DNA from: Setaria digitata
Taxonomy: Eukaryota; Nematoda; Chromadorea; Rhabditida; Setariidae
NCBI GenBank assembly: GCA_003640385.1
Contig: RCAB01000206.1
Span: 39,580 to 103,579 of the forward strand
Direction of reading: 5' to 3'
Length of the DNA stretch: 64,000 nt
Below the pieces are notes generated by a model, which made no database searches, had not been told where the DNA came from, and saw only the letters and a program-made list of their open reading frames with translations. Position 1 is the first letter of the stretch. Each line of letters begins with the position of its first letter. The position numbers and the translations under genes are program-made. Below, piece after piece: positions 26,501 through 42,700 of the stretch.

Positions 26501-26821
26501 AAAATAACCATCAATCACTTGAGATCTAAGTGACGTCAAATTTTTTTAACCAATCATAAAAGCGAATATAAAAAATTATTAAAAATCAGTTAGGTCTCCC
26601 TTAATTAGCATCGCTTCGGTATATGGTAGAGCAGTGGCAATTTACAATATTCTCATTTTACAGAAACAAGTCACTGCTGATAACTATGTACAAATCATTA
26701 GCACATTTTTCAAAATAAAATAATCAATGGAAAACCTGGCCACTATTTGTGCATGTATTTCTAGACCAATGAATGGCAAGTACTTCAATGCGGCTTCCTG
26801 AGAATAAAACAATTTGCTCAT
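23517..26821 (-). CDS. gatB: Glutamyl-tRNA(Gln) amidotransferase subunit B, mitochondrial (GatB/PET112)
   Basis: Ten minus-strand exons, all in phase: 26821-26736, 26487-26352, 25817-25647, 25570-25453, 25353-25231, 25132-24933, 24799-24596, 24230-24091, 23992-23866 and 23744-23517, giving 510 residues. GatB binds misacylated Glu-tRNA(Gln) and, with GatA and GatC, converts it to Gln-tRNA(Gln) in mitochondria. Family motifs in order: [46 protein letters not shown]-like [31 protein letters not shown], then [14 protein letters not shown] helical YqeY-like tail follows. The start [17 protein letters not shown] leaves almost no presequence. A splice-acceptor-like TTTTATAG lies 14 bases before the ATG. 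The intron after exon 3 appears to use a GC donor (GAG|GCAAAT). The nine introns show this is a nuclear gene, not an endosymbiont insertion. Confidence 0.92.
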
Positions 26822-27426
26822 ATTTTCATCCACAACTATAAAATCGTTATATTAAATTTGTTAGTAATATGCGTTCCGGAATATTCTTAATAAAGGAAGG
26901 TTTTTTCTTGCAGCTTTTAATCTATAATGCCCAGACTGTCATCTGACAAGAAACTTTCCCGAACTGCTTCCAGGCTCTCTTAATTTATGATTAAAAAAGT
27001 TACCCCGAAGTTAATAGATTTTTAAAGCTGATAACAATCAACAATTAATTTTCAAGATGATCTAATTTACGACACTACGGAAGTTGCTGATTAGGCATGA
27101 TGTAAAGCACGCAAAAACATTTTAGAAATATTTATTAAAACATAACATGGGAAAAGTTTAAAAATAAAGAGAACAAAATCATTTAATGCAAATATCTGAC
27201 AAGGTCTAGAAGTTCATCATTTCAACTGAAAAAATTAATTGACATTACAAAAGAGCAAAAGGATAATTCCAAAGCTAAGCTAGAAAACTTATTTAATGCT
27301 TGACAAAAACAGACATCTCTCGTTTCAGCAAATATAATATACCGAAAAAAAGCATAATTAGTTCAAAGTGATTCCTTTTGTTGACAAAAATTTAATTCCA
27401 AAAATATTCAATCTAGATTTCAGTGT

Positions 27427-29866
27427 TCATTCGCCATTAAAAACAAAACATTCTGCGAATGCTTCAGCCAACTCATCGCCAATTCCTAAATTTCCAGCAG
27501 AATCCGACTCCCTTTTGCTCATTACCGTTTTCCAAGTTTGGATATCACATTTCAAGAATGGATCGTCCATTTCAGGTTTAGCAAGTTTGCCACATTTTTT
27601 CAGGGCACATGCTTTCTGAAATAAAAAATGTACTATCTTTACTCTAAAAAAGCACGAATTGAAAAATATAAGGAAAAGATATGGAAAAAAATATATAAGG
27701 ATAATATATATATTTCTTCATATATATATATGGAAAAAATTTACCTTGTAGGCAGGTTCTGTAGGAGGCTGCACAACTGGTCTGTACTTGTACCTTTCTC
27801 GTTCTGCTTCCCCAGATAAGCTCGGCAATTCCAGGCCATATGTTCGATCTGAATCCCAACCAGACAAATCACCGCAGGCAAGGAAAGGTACCAGAAGACG
27901 ATTGGGTCCCGACAAACTGTTTACTTCCGAATCTGAAACAATAATATTAATTATAAGTTTGATAATAAACAGAAATTTGAACAAAAATAAAGATCTGAAA
28001 AGGGAAAAAAAACAGCACCAGTTACCGTAGTCAGGACACAACATTGGATTTTTCATTGTTGGTGCATATCCCTTCGGCAAACTAAATCCTTTACAAACAA
28101 CAAACGCTTCTGGAATTAAATTCTATTTAGCTTTCTTTATATAATTAATTTTAATATAATCAGATATTGAAAAAGCAAAACAAAAAATGACAGAACACTT
28201 CTTTGAAAATTATTTCTCTCACCACAACTACTCTGTCTGCTACTGCGTGGCTTCGCACAATATACATTCTCGAAGAAAATTTTTAACTGTGCATACAGCA
28301 GGGTGATATCACGTGCACGAAATATCTAAACTTTAGACTCAATAAACTTTACATTTAATTCACTTCTAAATTTCAAATCTATACTTGGATAAATACGAGA
28401 AGTTTCGGTTATTATATGGCAATGATGCGGATACAAAATAATTTGGAAAGATATTAACTGTACAAACCTTAGCTACAAAGGTTCCTTTATCTTTTAAAAC
28501 AAACGTTGCAATATTCAATGCCTGGAAATATGTCTTTGATTATTTTTACAAATACAGACCAGTCAAATTTTGAAATAAATTTCTAAGAAGATTTGGATCA
28601 CTTTTCTATCTCATGTGGATAGAAGAAATGGAATTCAAATGGATTTTTCAATCCAGTGATGCTTACTGCTAGAACAAGTTGACTCTGCATATATTCGTCC
28701 AACGCGTGCAAGCCGGTTACTGAAAAAATTGAATTATTTTGGACGAAATTTCGACTGCTTTTTATTCTTTCATTTAAAAAGAAAACGACAAAAGTCTGAA
28801 AATAGATTAATAAAAATATTTTCAAACTTATAAAAAGAAACTAAGAACTAAATAGTACCATCGGGAGCGCCATCACAAACAACCAGATCAGCCTTCAACC
28901 CTTCGAAATAAGAAATGATTTTCTCAGCGGTAGAAGTCTGGAAAACTTATAAAATAATAAAATGATCCACATTTCAAATCACAATGTAATTTTCAGGAAT
29001 TGACAAACAACAAAATCGTTGCAAAAATATAACGGTATTTCTAAGACGAGCAAAAATAAAAAGTCTATGTAAGAAAGAAAAAACAACTTCGGTTATATCG
29101 CCCTGCAATTGAATTACACCAGGTAATGGTGACATGGGTTGTAAATCGACTGCGACTATGCGTACCTGTATTTAAAGTACACTAAGTATGGGTAAACGAA
29201 GAATTTGGAGAAAACGCTTTAAAAAAGGCATACAGGATTTAAGAACTCACATCTCGCCGTTTTTCTTCATCTATAGCGAAATATACTTTTTTTGATAACA
29301 CTTGACTCCAACTACCAGGGGCAGCACAAAGATCAACAACTCGATATACACCTATAAAGCTTTTAATGATCTTGATCCTAGTGATGACAATATATTATAG
29401 TCTCTTTTTGTCTTGTTTTTTTTGGGAGGCTTTATTGAAAGTCCAGAAGCATTTTTGTTGAGCTAAAGAAGACGCATTCAGCACAATTTTTATGAATGGC
29501 GATCAAGTAGACAATGCTTTAGCAATACCTTTGTAACCTACAGATAAGAACATGGATTTCATACTTTTAAAATCCTTTAAATTCTTAAAATGGAGAGTAT
29601 CTGCATATCTACAAAACCAGCTATCCTCTAAATCCTGAGAATATGACGAAATGTTACTGAGGCATTAAAATGTTTTAAAAAAGAAAATCATATCTAAAGG
29701 TCGTTTCTTTGGTCTATTACATTAACAAATCAACAAAGTCCACACCTTCGAATATATTAAATTCATCGTTTATCTGCATTAATTTAAACGCACTGCGGGC
29801 TCGCCATCCTTCCTCTTTCGCCAAACGATAATATATATCTCGTTTGTCCTTGGATGTTTTCCCCAT
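27427..29866 (-). CDS. ftsj1: tRNA 2'-O-ribose methyltransferase FTSJ1 (TRM7)
   Basis: Ten minus-strand exons, all in phase: 29866-29746, 29351-29251, 29165-29088, 28937-28859, 28719-28667, 28521-28468, 28325-28223, 28109-28026, 27932-27745 and 27615-27427, giving 349 residues. It methylates ribose at anticodon-loop positions 32 and 34 of cytosolic tRNAs, with partner proteins (THADA/Trm732, WDR6/Trm734). The N-terminus [20 protein letters not shown] is nearly invariant in the family. The SAM site [12 protein letters not shown] is at about residue 46. The K-D-K-E catalytic set is complete: K28 (SAFK), D122 (CDGAPD), K162 (TFVAK) and E197 (EAFVVC). The CAKPRSSR and [15 protein letters not shown] segments are also present. 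A TTCTTGTAG acceptor lies two bases before the ATG, consistent with trans-splicing. gatB starts 606 bases downstream on the same strand. Confidence 0.94.
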
Positions 29867-32800
29867 TCCTACAAGAAGCGAACTTTTTTTTGGAGAAAAT
29901 GGCAAACATACTTTCTCTTCGTCCCGAAATCTTTCTGAGTGTATTAACTTCTGCAACTAAGTTTTGGACAAACTGACAACCTACCAAATATTTATCTATA
30001 CACTTGTCAGAGATTAGAAGTATGAATATAATCAAACATTTGAAACAAATAAACTAAATGATTTTTGAGAAAAGTCTTTTCAAGCAATTCTACTTAGCAG
30101 CAAGCGTTTCCTCTGCAAGGTTTCAGGAGAATCATGCAACAAATGCTCGACTCTCACGCAACTAGCACAAGTTATCTACCACTGGCTAAGTCGAGAAGTC
30201 CGCGTTATCGAATCGTTTATTAGGGCACTTCGAGGTTGTGATCACTGTCCGTTATGCTGCAGCTGGTTCTCCTGAAACTGGCTAAAGAAAGAGCAGAATG
30301 GACAGGAAGAGTGAGATCTGCTGCAGTCGCGTGGGTCCTTAATTCTACTCCATATGATGGAAGAATTAAATTAATTACACTTTACCTTCGCAAACTGTTA
30401 GACGGAGAGAGAAACAACAGCAACACAGCGCTGAGAAGAGCTCACTAAGCAGTTCTAGTACTTGTTAGCGCATTCCGGAAAGGAGGTTCCGAAGTGCTTC
30501 ATTATTAGCACAGGCCTTGTTCCTTCTTCCCTGCGTGAGAACCGTTGGAGCTCACGCATATAATATCTGTCTACATATTGATGAGACCTCGTAACTATTC
30601 GTGTAGTAATTGATAACAAAAAAAATTTTTAAAGCAATACATTTTGGATTTCAAGCGAAATAAAGTGTAATTTAAGACGTACCTTCTGTGGCGAATTGGG
30701 CAAAGAAGCTGTCGTACTGCGCAAAGTTTCTTAGCATTTTTGAATTGTCAGGACTCAGCAGTTTCTGTTACTATTTCATTAAATATTTTTTATTTCAGGT
30801 AATTCCACAAATTATTTCTCATCCACGCATGGAGTTTTCCCTGTATTTTAGCATTCATGAATTTTCGATTACATGTACTCAGTCCTCCTGTATTCCGAAA
30901 TAAAAGGAAACAACTAAATTCAGCAGTTTATTGTGAGCACCTATTACAGTCTGACGAATGTATTGCCAACGACAACATGTTCTGAATGATCATTCTGAAA
31001 ACTATGGGCAAAGTTTCTTCACTGAACATTTAGAGGGAAGCAATCTAGGAAGAACATTCGCACATCATCAGAAACTGCTAGGAAGATACATAATTTAATC
31101 TCGTAATAATGCGATGGAAATGTTTTCGTACAGGAAAAGGAAAACACAGACAAGGAGTTGTAGTGCCCTTGGAAGCCTGCTTATGAAGAAGCTTAAGAAG
31201 CGTGTTTATGTAATCTTGCATCATAATTTCCCCATCTTATCATCCTAACCAACCGTGAAGATGCATCACTATTCTTGTTATTTTCTCTGTTTTGTTTCAT
31301 TAACATAGAAGGAAAAGTTTTGTTGCTACTGGTGTTGTGGAATTGTTACTTTTTTCTTAAGTTTGAATAATGGCGAAAATTACTTCCCTGCGTTCCTTGA
31401 CCACGGCGTTTCCTTTTGCTGATTCACCAAGTATAGAATCTACCTTGGTGCTTTCCTTCACGATGATTTCTATATTCGAATGCTCAGATCTTTCCTAACA
31501 GTCTGTCCTTTTTTGAACATTTTTTCAATTGCTTCTATCGCTTCTTTCTAGTTGCGATTACTTTTACTAGTTGATTGGAGCACATCACACAAAAAAAAAT
31601 TTTTTTTTAGTGGTATTCAGATTGCCAAACCTCGAGCCATTTTACACTGCAGATTTTGGATTCAGTACTTTTCCCAAGAGGAAAATGGTCTTTGACAACA
31701 AATTCTGATTTCAAAGTGATTCCAATTTTGCATCACTACTAAATACTGGTTGTTGAAAGAAATCATTCCTTGATTTACTTTTAGAAGCTCTCTTTCGATT
31801 GTTTAACAGCGCTTTCTAAATTTTCCTTGCAGATTTTCAGATTATAACTGCTCCTTTTTTTTCATTTAGTATTCCTCGATTATCTATCACCAGTTCTTGT
31901 TATGACTTTGTAGTAGATCTTTTTCGATTACATTTTATTTTCGGTCATATGGCGCTCTTGTCAAATTGTATCGAATTTCATCCACATATAAAAGAATTGT
32001 TTGGATAGTGGCAAAAACTGCAGTGGAATTTTAGTTCCAAAGTCCCGGCACTAAGAGTTCGACAGGTTGAATAGCAGAATGTTGTAATATTAGTTATATT
32101 TTATGATTAAAATAGCTTTCACTTTTAGATTGCTATCGATAGTGGTGTTCGAGAAAGGGTAGTTAGGCTAAAAACAAAATCTTTTTGTTCATCGTCATGA
32201 CAAACAATTTTGTGGCCGTGGTTCGCAATATACCTTCAAAAATGCATAGTTGCCGCATTCAGGTTGCTCCGACTTCTTAGTTGCTCCTCATCTTTTTGCA
32301 AAAACTCCAACCATCTTCTACTGATGTTTTCAATTATCACACGTTATCTTCAGGAAATCTTATCTAATTACCGAACTGTCGCATTGTTCATTCTCTTGAA
32401 ATATTACTGATAGCTATCAATCCGAATTCCTTTGCTTGTTGAGAACTTTCAGGATGCTTCTTGACGTTTACAAACGCAATGAAAATATCCAATTCGTAGC
32501 ATCAATTGTTGGAATCGTTAGATGCGATAAAGTGTGTTTACCGCTGAATATAAGGGTACAATAAGCAATATACAAAACTTGCTGCAGAATTTTGATCATT
32601 GTTTTGTGTCACTATTCAAATTCTGTTCGCCTATCATACTTTGTCAAAATCAAACTCCGTGAATTGATACTGCCCCTGACTGATTTTAGTTAATATATCC
32701 TGTTCCTGTTGATTCCGACCAATGGAACAATTTCCACGAACCACTTATATAGTAAAAATTCTATCGTTTTTGGAGTTTCTTCTAGCTTTTTTAGTTTTTT

Positions 32801-35529
32801 TTAGCCTTCTCATATGATCACCACATCAGTTCCTCATTTTCTTCGTTTGAGTTTAATTGATGCATTTCTGAAGCAAGCCAGTTAAAGTACGTTCTTGTCC
32901 GAAAATACAATAGAATAACCATTATTTTCATTATGTATAGAAAATCTTGTGGAAAAAAATTTTCCAGTCGCGCTACTAATGATGAGCTTGCTTAAATAGT
33001 CGGTACCACTTCATACGACTTTCCCATTACGCCCGACTACTAAACTTAATTTCTATATCCGGCGCATTCCAACTTTTTTTTAGTTATACAATTATAACTA
33101 CTCTTCAATTCGCTGTTATAAAATTCTGCTCCGCTTCAGTCAGACGCAAAGGTATCTGACTAACCAACTCTCGCTATAGGTCATTAGTATTTTTTTCTTG
33201 TCAATAATTTTTCTGTACTGGAAAGAAAAAATTTGTAAATTCCATACTTTTAATAAGAGCAATATTCACGGAGCGCTGGAAATAAGAGTAGCTCTTCCAA
33301 ACTTCTTCAAGAGAGATCTCAATTCCAGGGATGAACTTTTTTATTAAGGATATAATCATGATCGACTAATCTCAATAAGTGTAAGATTAAGATTAAAATG
33401 CTTTAATGAACTGATATCAGTAAACAATCCAAAGACAGCAATGGATTATTTACATGTTGCATCAGCAACTGAATAGTAATATTAATAAACTAACAGAAGA
33501 GCCTCTAATATCCATCCAGCCTCATGCTGAATTACAACATTATTGAAAAAAGGTATGAAGAGCAATAAAACAAGTTTATCACACAAAAGTTAAGCATATA
33601 CTACAGTAAGAGACAAGAAAATTCTTGCAAGCAATAACAAGGTAACTAAGAACGTAACTGATGATGAAAACATCAAGTTTACAAGTTTACAGTAAACATC
33701 GGCTGACTTTAGCTTTTAAATTATGATTTTCGTCTTAGTTCTGTGAGCAACATGAAGGAGGAGCTGATTTGCAAATAAGGCGCTTTTTGAAAAAACAAGA
33801 ATAACGTAAGATGTATTCATGTAAAGCACAAACAAATAATTTAATTTCCAAGTATTATATAAAAAACTGAAAGCACACCGTGGGTTCGCATAACATCATT
33901 CAAGCTATTCAGCATAACTCAAATAAATTCTCACAAACTAACTAAAAGAGGTATAGCGCAAAATATGGCTCCTTAAAACAAGCTCTAGCAACTGCCTTTA
34001 AAATGCTGCTCTTTCAAAATAAAGAGATTCTAAATATGATTTTAAAGCCTTGCTAGTGTTTAAACACATTAACAGCACTCAAAAAGCTCAAGTTCAAGAA
34101 TCAAAGTTTGAACTGACAATTTTCCAATCCGAAATTACCAAAAAAGCCTTCATTCAAGAAGCCAACTTAGAAAGCAGCACAGAGAATAAAAGTGTACTGT
34201 TAATGAAAACAAAAACGGTCACGTGTAAAAATGAAGTAGAAAAGCAAGAAACTCCCCCATACATCTCTTGAAATACAATCATAAATCCATGTTGGCTTTG
34301 CTTTCAATTACCTAAATCCGTGAAATCTAAATTTCGAAAAAGATTTTCAAGCGAAATTTAGCCTGAAAACCAAAAAATTTCAAGAATATATAGGAACATT
34401 CCAAAACCTATTTAATTATTCATAAAAAAAAGAAAATCGGGAGAACTGTGTGGAACTGTTCACATTGAGTCGAATAAATATCCATAATTTGAAATTAAAA
34501 AGACATATAAATCATGAGAGTAAAAAGCAAGGAATATATTATAAGATGCTTTTTCTTTTCTTTTTTTTTTTTTTTGAGATCACACAGCAAGTCACATATG
34601 TTTGTTTACTTGAGCTGCAAGCATAAGGAAAACTCAACAAAAGATTCACTAATGGCACAAATTCGCGATTTGTTATGTTAAGAAAAATGAAGGATAACTT
34701 AACTCATCCTTTGCACACACGTCCTAACCAGTAATTTAATCTTTTGATTTCCAAAATTGAAAACTTTTTCTCACTTAGGACTTCAAATAATTGCACCTGA
34801 TAATTCTGTGGATATGAGCACTTACAAGATGTAAGCCTTTATATATATTCAGTATTTTTCCATTCTTCACACTCTATATACGTGTTATACATACGCATAC
34901 GGAATGTAAGGGACAGAAAAAAGAACATGTCCGAGTTAAACATGATTTTCTAAATCATACTGTCTACTAAGTTCATCCAGCCATAAATGAACACCTAAAG
35001 GATAAAAAGAGAGGAAAATTAATCAGAATAAATGAATTCTAAGTGTAGCAAATTTACAAAATTTACTTTTCCTTCTTTAAAAGTCATGTAATCACGAACG
35101 CAAGCAACATAAAAACCTTCTTTTTAGTGGTAGCTTTATAACGAAGCTAGTTTCCTGGCTGCAAATTTTCACATTGGTATTCAGTTTTTTCAAGTTATCT
35201 GTTTGAGTCTTTTTTATTTCCAAAATCTGCTATACTTCTTCTTTTGAAACCCGTCTATGGTTTTGGCTTCGCAGTGCAAAATCCATCAATTTTAAATAGT
35301 TAAGTAATATCAATTCCTAATTCTGTAAAAAAAAATGCTATAGAAAATTAACAAATTGCAATGAAAAATTCCAAATTGAAAAAGGAAAATAGAATTTCAG
35401 GCTTTTTTTTTTTTAGATTCATCTGGAAGTCGATGTCACTATTAACATTAATGATAGTAACAAATAACAGATGCAAATATATGCTCCCTTGCTCTATGCA
35501 ATCAGCAGGAAACTGTTCAGCATCCTTCT
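29867..35529. other. 5.7-kb stretch without a confident gene
   Basis: It begins with the upstream region of ftsj1, which is richer in GC around 30080-30560. It is T-rich on the plus strand from 30.7 to 33.2 kb and A-rich from 33.3 kb on, where it becomes the 3' flank of bre-3. Frames at 30254-30448 and 32210-32410 have no family support. Minus-strand pieces near 31.6-32.0 kb look like decayed coding sequence but could not be assigned. Two exon-like pieces at 35119-35067 and 34994-34936 (-) may be alternative 3' exons of bre-3. Confidence 0.45.
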
Positions 35530-39770
<4,241 letters not shown>

Positions 39771-42700
39771 CGCTGTCTTGCAAAGAAGACGTCCACCACC
39801 AATCCCTACCCGAACCGATCACGCTGGCCACAAGAATAGTACCACTTTCTGAAATCCATTACATTACGATCATAACTGCTTGCGAGGTACACATCTCTTT
39901 GAAACTGCACAAAACTGTATAACATTATTATCTTCACTTTTTCATTATAATATTAGGAAAACTTACACATTCAAGATTTGAAATTTCTCGAAATATAAAT
40001 ATGACAAAAGCGAATGCGTGACGCATCCGATTATAATTTATATGATTAGATTAGAATGTGTCAATAAAACACAGGAAGTAGTGGAAGTTATAAAGCACAA
40101 ATCCTTTTTCATGTTTCGCCAATATCCCGAAAATCACTTCGAGAGAATAGCGAAGCGTGAAAAGCTCATGTTGTGTGAAAGACGCAGCTATTAATACTTT
40201 GGACTGTGACGGCGTTATCCTACCCATAGTGAAAATATTTTGAAAACAAATTTAAGACAATTCAAACATTCAAACACTGAAGGTTCGATCAACGGGCGAA
40301 GCGAATGAAATGACAATATATCAGAAGGGAGAATTGTAGTGAATGAAGGGACATTAAACAAAAATGAGAATTTTCTTCCGGAGAAGAGAAATATATGCTA
40401 AAGTGTTGTACAGAGCAACACATTTCCAGATTACAATTCATGTCAATTCTCTTATCGCCTTATTGTCAATAGACCTTCGACTGCGAACAAAACTTTCACT
40501 TCCCCTCAGATGCTTGCATGCCCAAGCCATCTAAACCTAAGGTATGACGTCATTTCCTCCTTAGTACTTTAACGAAGAGAAAAACCATCGTACAAGCGGT
40601 TCTTTCATTGTTTCTCTCTTATCAGTTAATATGATAAGAGAAAGAATGAACCATAAAGACTTCATAGGGGATTCACTCCACCTTATATATCCAACTTTAT
40701 GTCTCAGTGCTGTAGGTCTAATTCTAACTGTATAAAAAATGTTATACGGGGTTCTATGAAATGCTCGTTTATTATAAAATGAGATGCTAATCAAGAGATC
40801 AGAGAGTGAGAAAATGTGTCATAGAGAACAAATCGAAGTGCACATCTCCTTCAGCATATTCCCATAAGAATCTTTTTCATTTTTTCTTCAATATCACAAT
40901 ATGTATCATATTAACTGATTACATCAACAAGAGAACGCTGGCTAAAACAAACAATATTTAAGAGTTGCACAACAAAGTTCATAAGTCTCTACTACATTTT
41001 TATCTACAGGAGAAGAGTTAGAAATGAAAAATGGTCGAATCCACTGATCAAAGCTACCATCAAATTCATCGCTTTCTCTACTAACACTGTTGCCATTTAA
41101 TTTAATTTAAAGACTTTCGTAAACTAACGTGACACAGTCCGTCCGAATATTCAGTAAGTCCTATTGTCCAGCGAGTAGTTATGACCCCCTCCCCTCTACC
41201 TTTCCGATCCAGTAATTGCTACTGTATCCTAATCCACTTCCCGGAAACAGCTCACTCTACTACCACCAACCAACCAGTGTTTAACTTCCCTCCCCCTTAC
41301 TACACTGATAATTTCAAAAAAACTCATACTCAATCACACCACTGCTCCTGGAAACGTGGCCACTAAGTGAAACTGCCTATCCCAGTGTACATTTTGAATG
41401 ACATAATATACCTATCATTAAGGTGGACCACGGGACTTGGATTATATAAAAACATGGGTGAGCCATCATGTTCCCAACAATTAACTTGGTGACCTCTATA
41501 GAATTTCCAAATCATTTTAAATTTCTCCCATCAAATTACGAAATAGTTGTAAAAATTTTTAAAATTCTACAAAAGATTTAAATTATGCTACCTACAAGCA
41601 CACAGACTTCGATTTCATAAATTTCTTAAACTGACAATACAAGTTCGCTTCTGATTTATACTTGCATTTTCCTTCCGTATCTTGCCCCATCTTTCAAGTC
41701 AAACTGTGTTGCTTCAGCAGCTGTTTTTAAATGCTGCTGTCTACCGCTTGACTATCTAAAAGTGGCTTCTAATTTCGAATTCAATAATATAAATTGGTAT
41801 CAGTTTCCTTACTCAAGTAGTTTTTTAAAATGCTTTCGTATAGCCGTTTATCCTTTTTTTGAATGACTACAAAGAAAGTACTGAAATTATTACGAAAAAA
41901 AATGTAAAATATGAATGAACGAGTGAGATCGAAGACAGCTGATGAAGTGCCTGTCACACTTTCCATTCATACATTATTGACTGTTTTGAAGGAATTAGAA
42001 ATTAGCAGCCACTGAAATCGTCACAAGAGCAACCATAGCATAGCAGCAACATTCCTAATATAAATTAAATCGGTCTCTCCCCGACTACATACAGTTTCAA
42101 TTCAGTATACTTTTGTAGTCATTGTTTGGAATTAAAAACGGTCAAGACCAAAGATTGGTATCAGCGGGATGAATCATTGTGGCAAGTGGTGATTCATCGT
42201 TCCTGGCGTAGCATTTTCGAGACATGAATTCATGGACTTTAATTTGTAAAATCATTGTGATTTCAAAACTATTCAAGAAGATTGAGAGGAATTAGGTGAT
42301 GGGTAACCTGGTAGCTTATCAGTTCGGGTAAGCTTCTACACACTATCCGAACTGCTTGTACGGAAGTGATCGCGATAGGGAAGTTGAGAGAATGGAGGAC
42401 TTCAGTCTACAAACATTTTCGATGGCGTCACCTTCATTACTACTGCTTTCTGCATCATTTTTAGCACTCAAAATCACACCCAGCCGTGTGTCACATCATG
42501 CAAAGTTGTGCACTTAATCCCTTTGAATCATTTGTCGTGTCATCGCTTGCTCTCTTCACCTTTATTACATATCAGATAGGTATGTGATCGATAAGGATTA
42601 GTGCAATCAATGCCTCTTATGGGGAGCTACAGTGCGAAGGTCAATTGTTTACAACATTTCCAGCCCAACTGTAGCTGAAGGGAAGTTGTACGGAAATAAA

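Noticed and set aside
23517..26821. GatB as a bacterial (Wolbachia-type) insertion
   Set aside because: It is broken by nine spliceosomal introns in consistent phase and has the eukaryotic mitochondrial role; an endosymbiont insertion would be intronless.
30254..30448. 64-codon plus-strand frame upstream of ftsj1
   Set aside because: It has an ATG and fair composition but no family match, no leader acceptor and no neighbour exon; probably leader or promoter sequence.
31600..32750. Degenerate retroelement-like words on the minus strand (for example a LYVDEI-like piece)
   Set aside because: No two adjacent motifs of any transposon protein could be aligned, there are many stops, and no terminal repeats were seen.
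34050..34271. 73-codon plus-strand frame
   Set aside because: It starts at TTG, is Lys/Glu/Thr biased because the strand is A-rich, and lies in the 3' flank of bre-3.
42391..42515. 41-codon frame beginning MEDFSLQTFSMAS
   Set aside because: Short, isolated, with no splice context or match.
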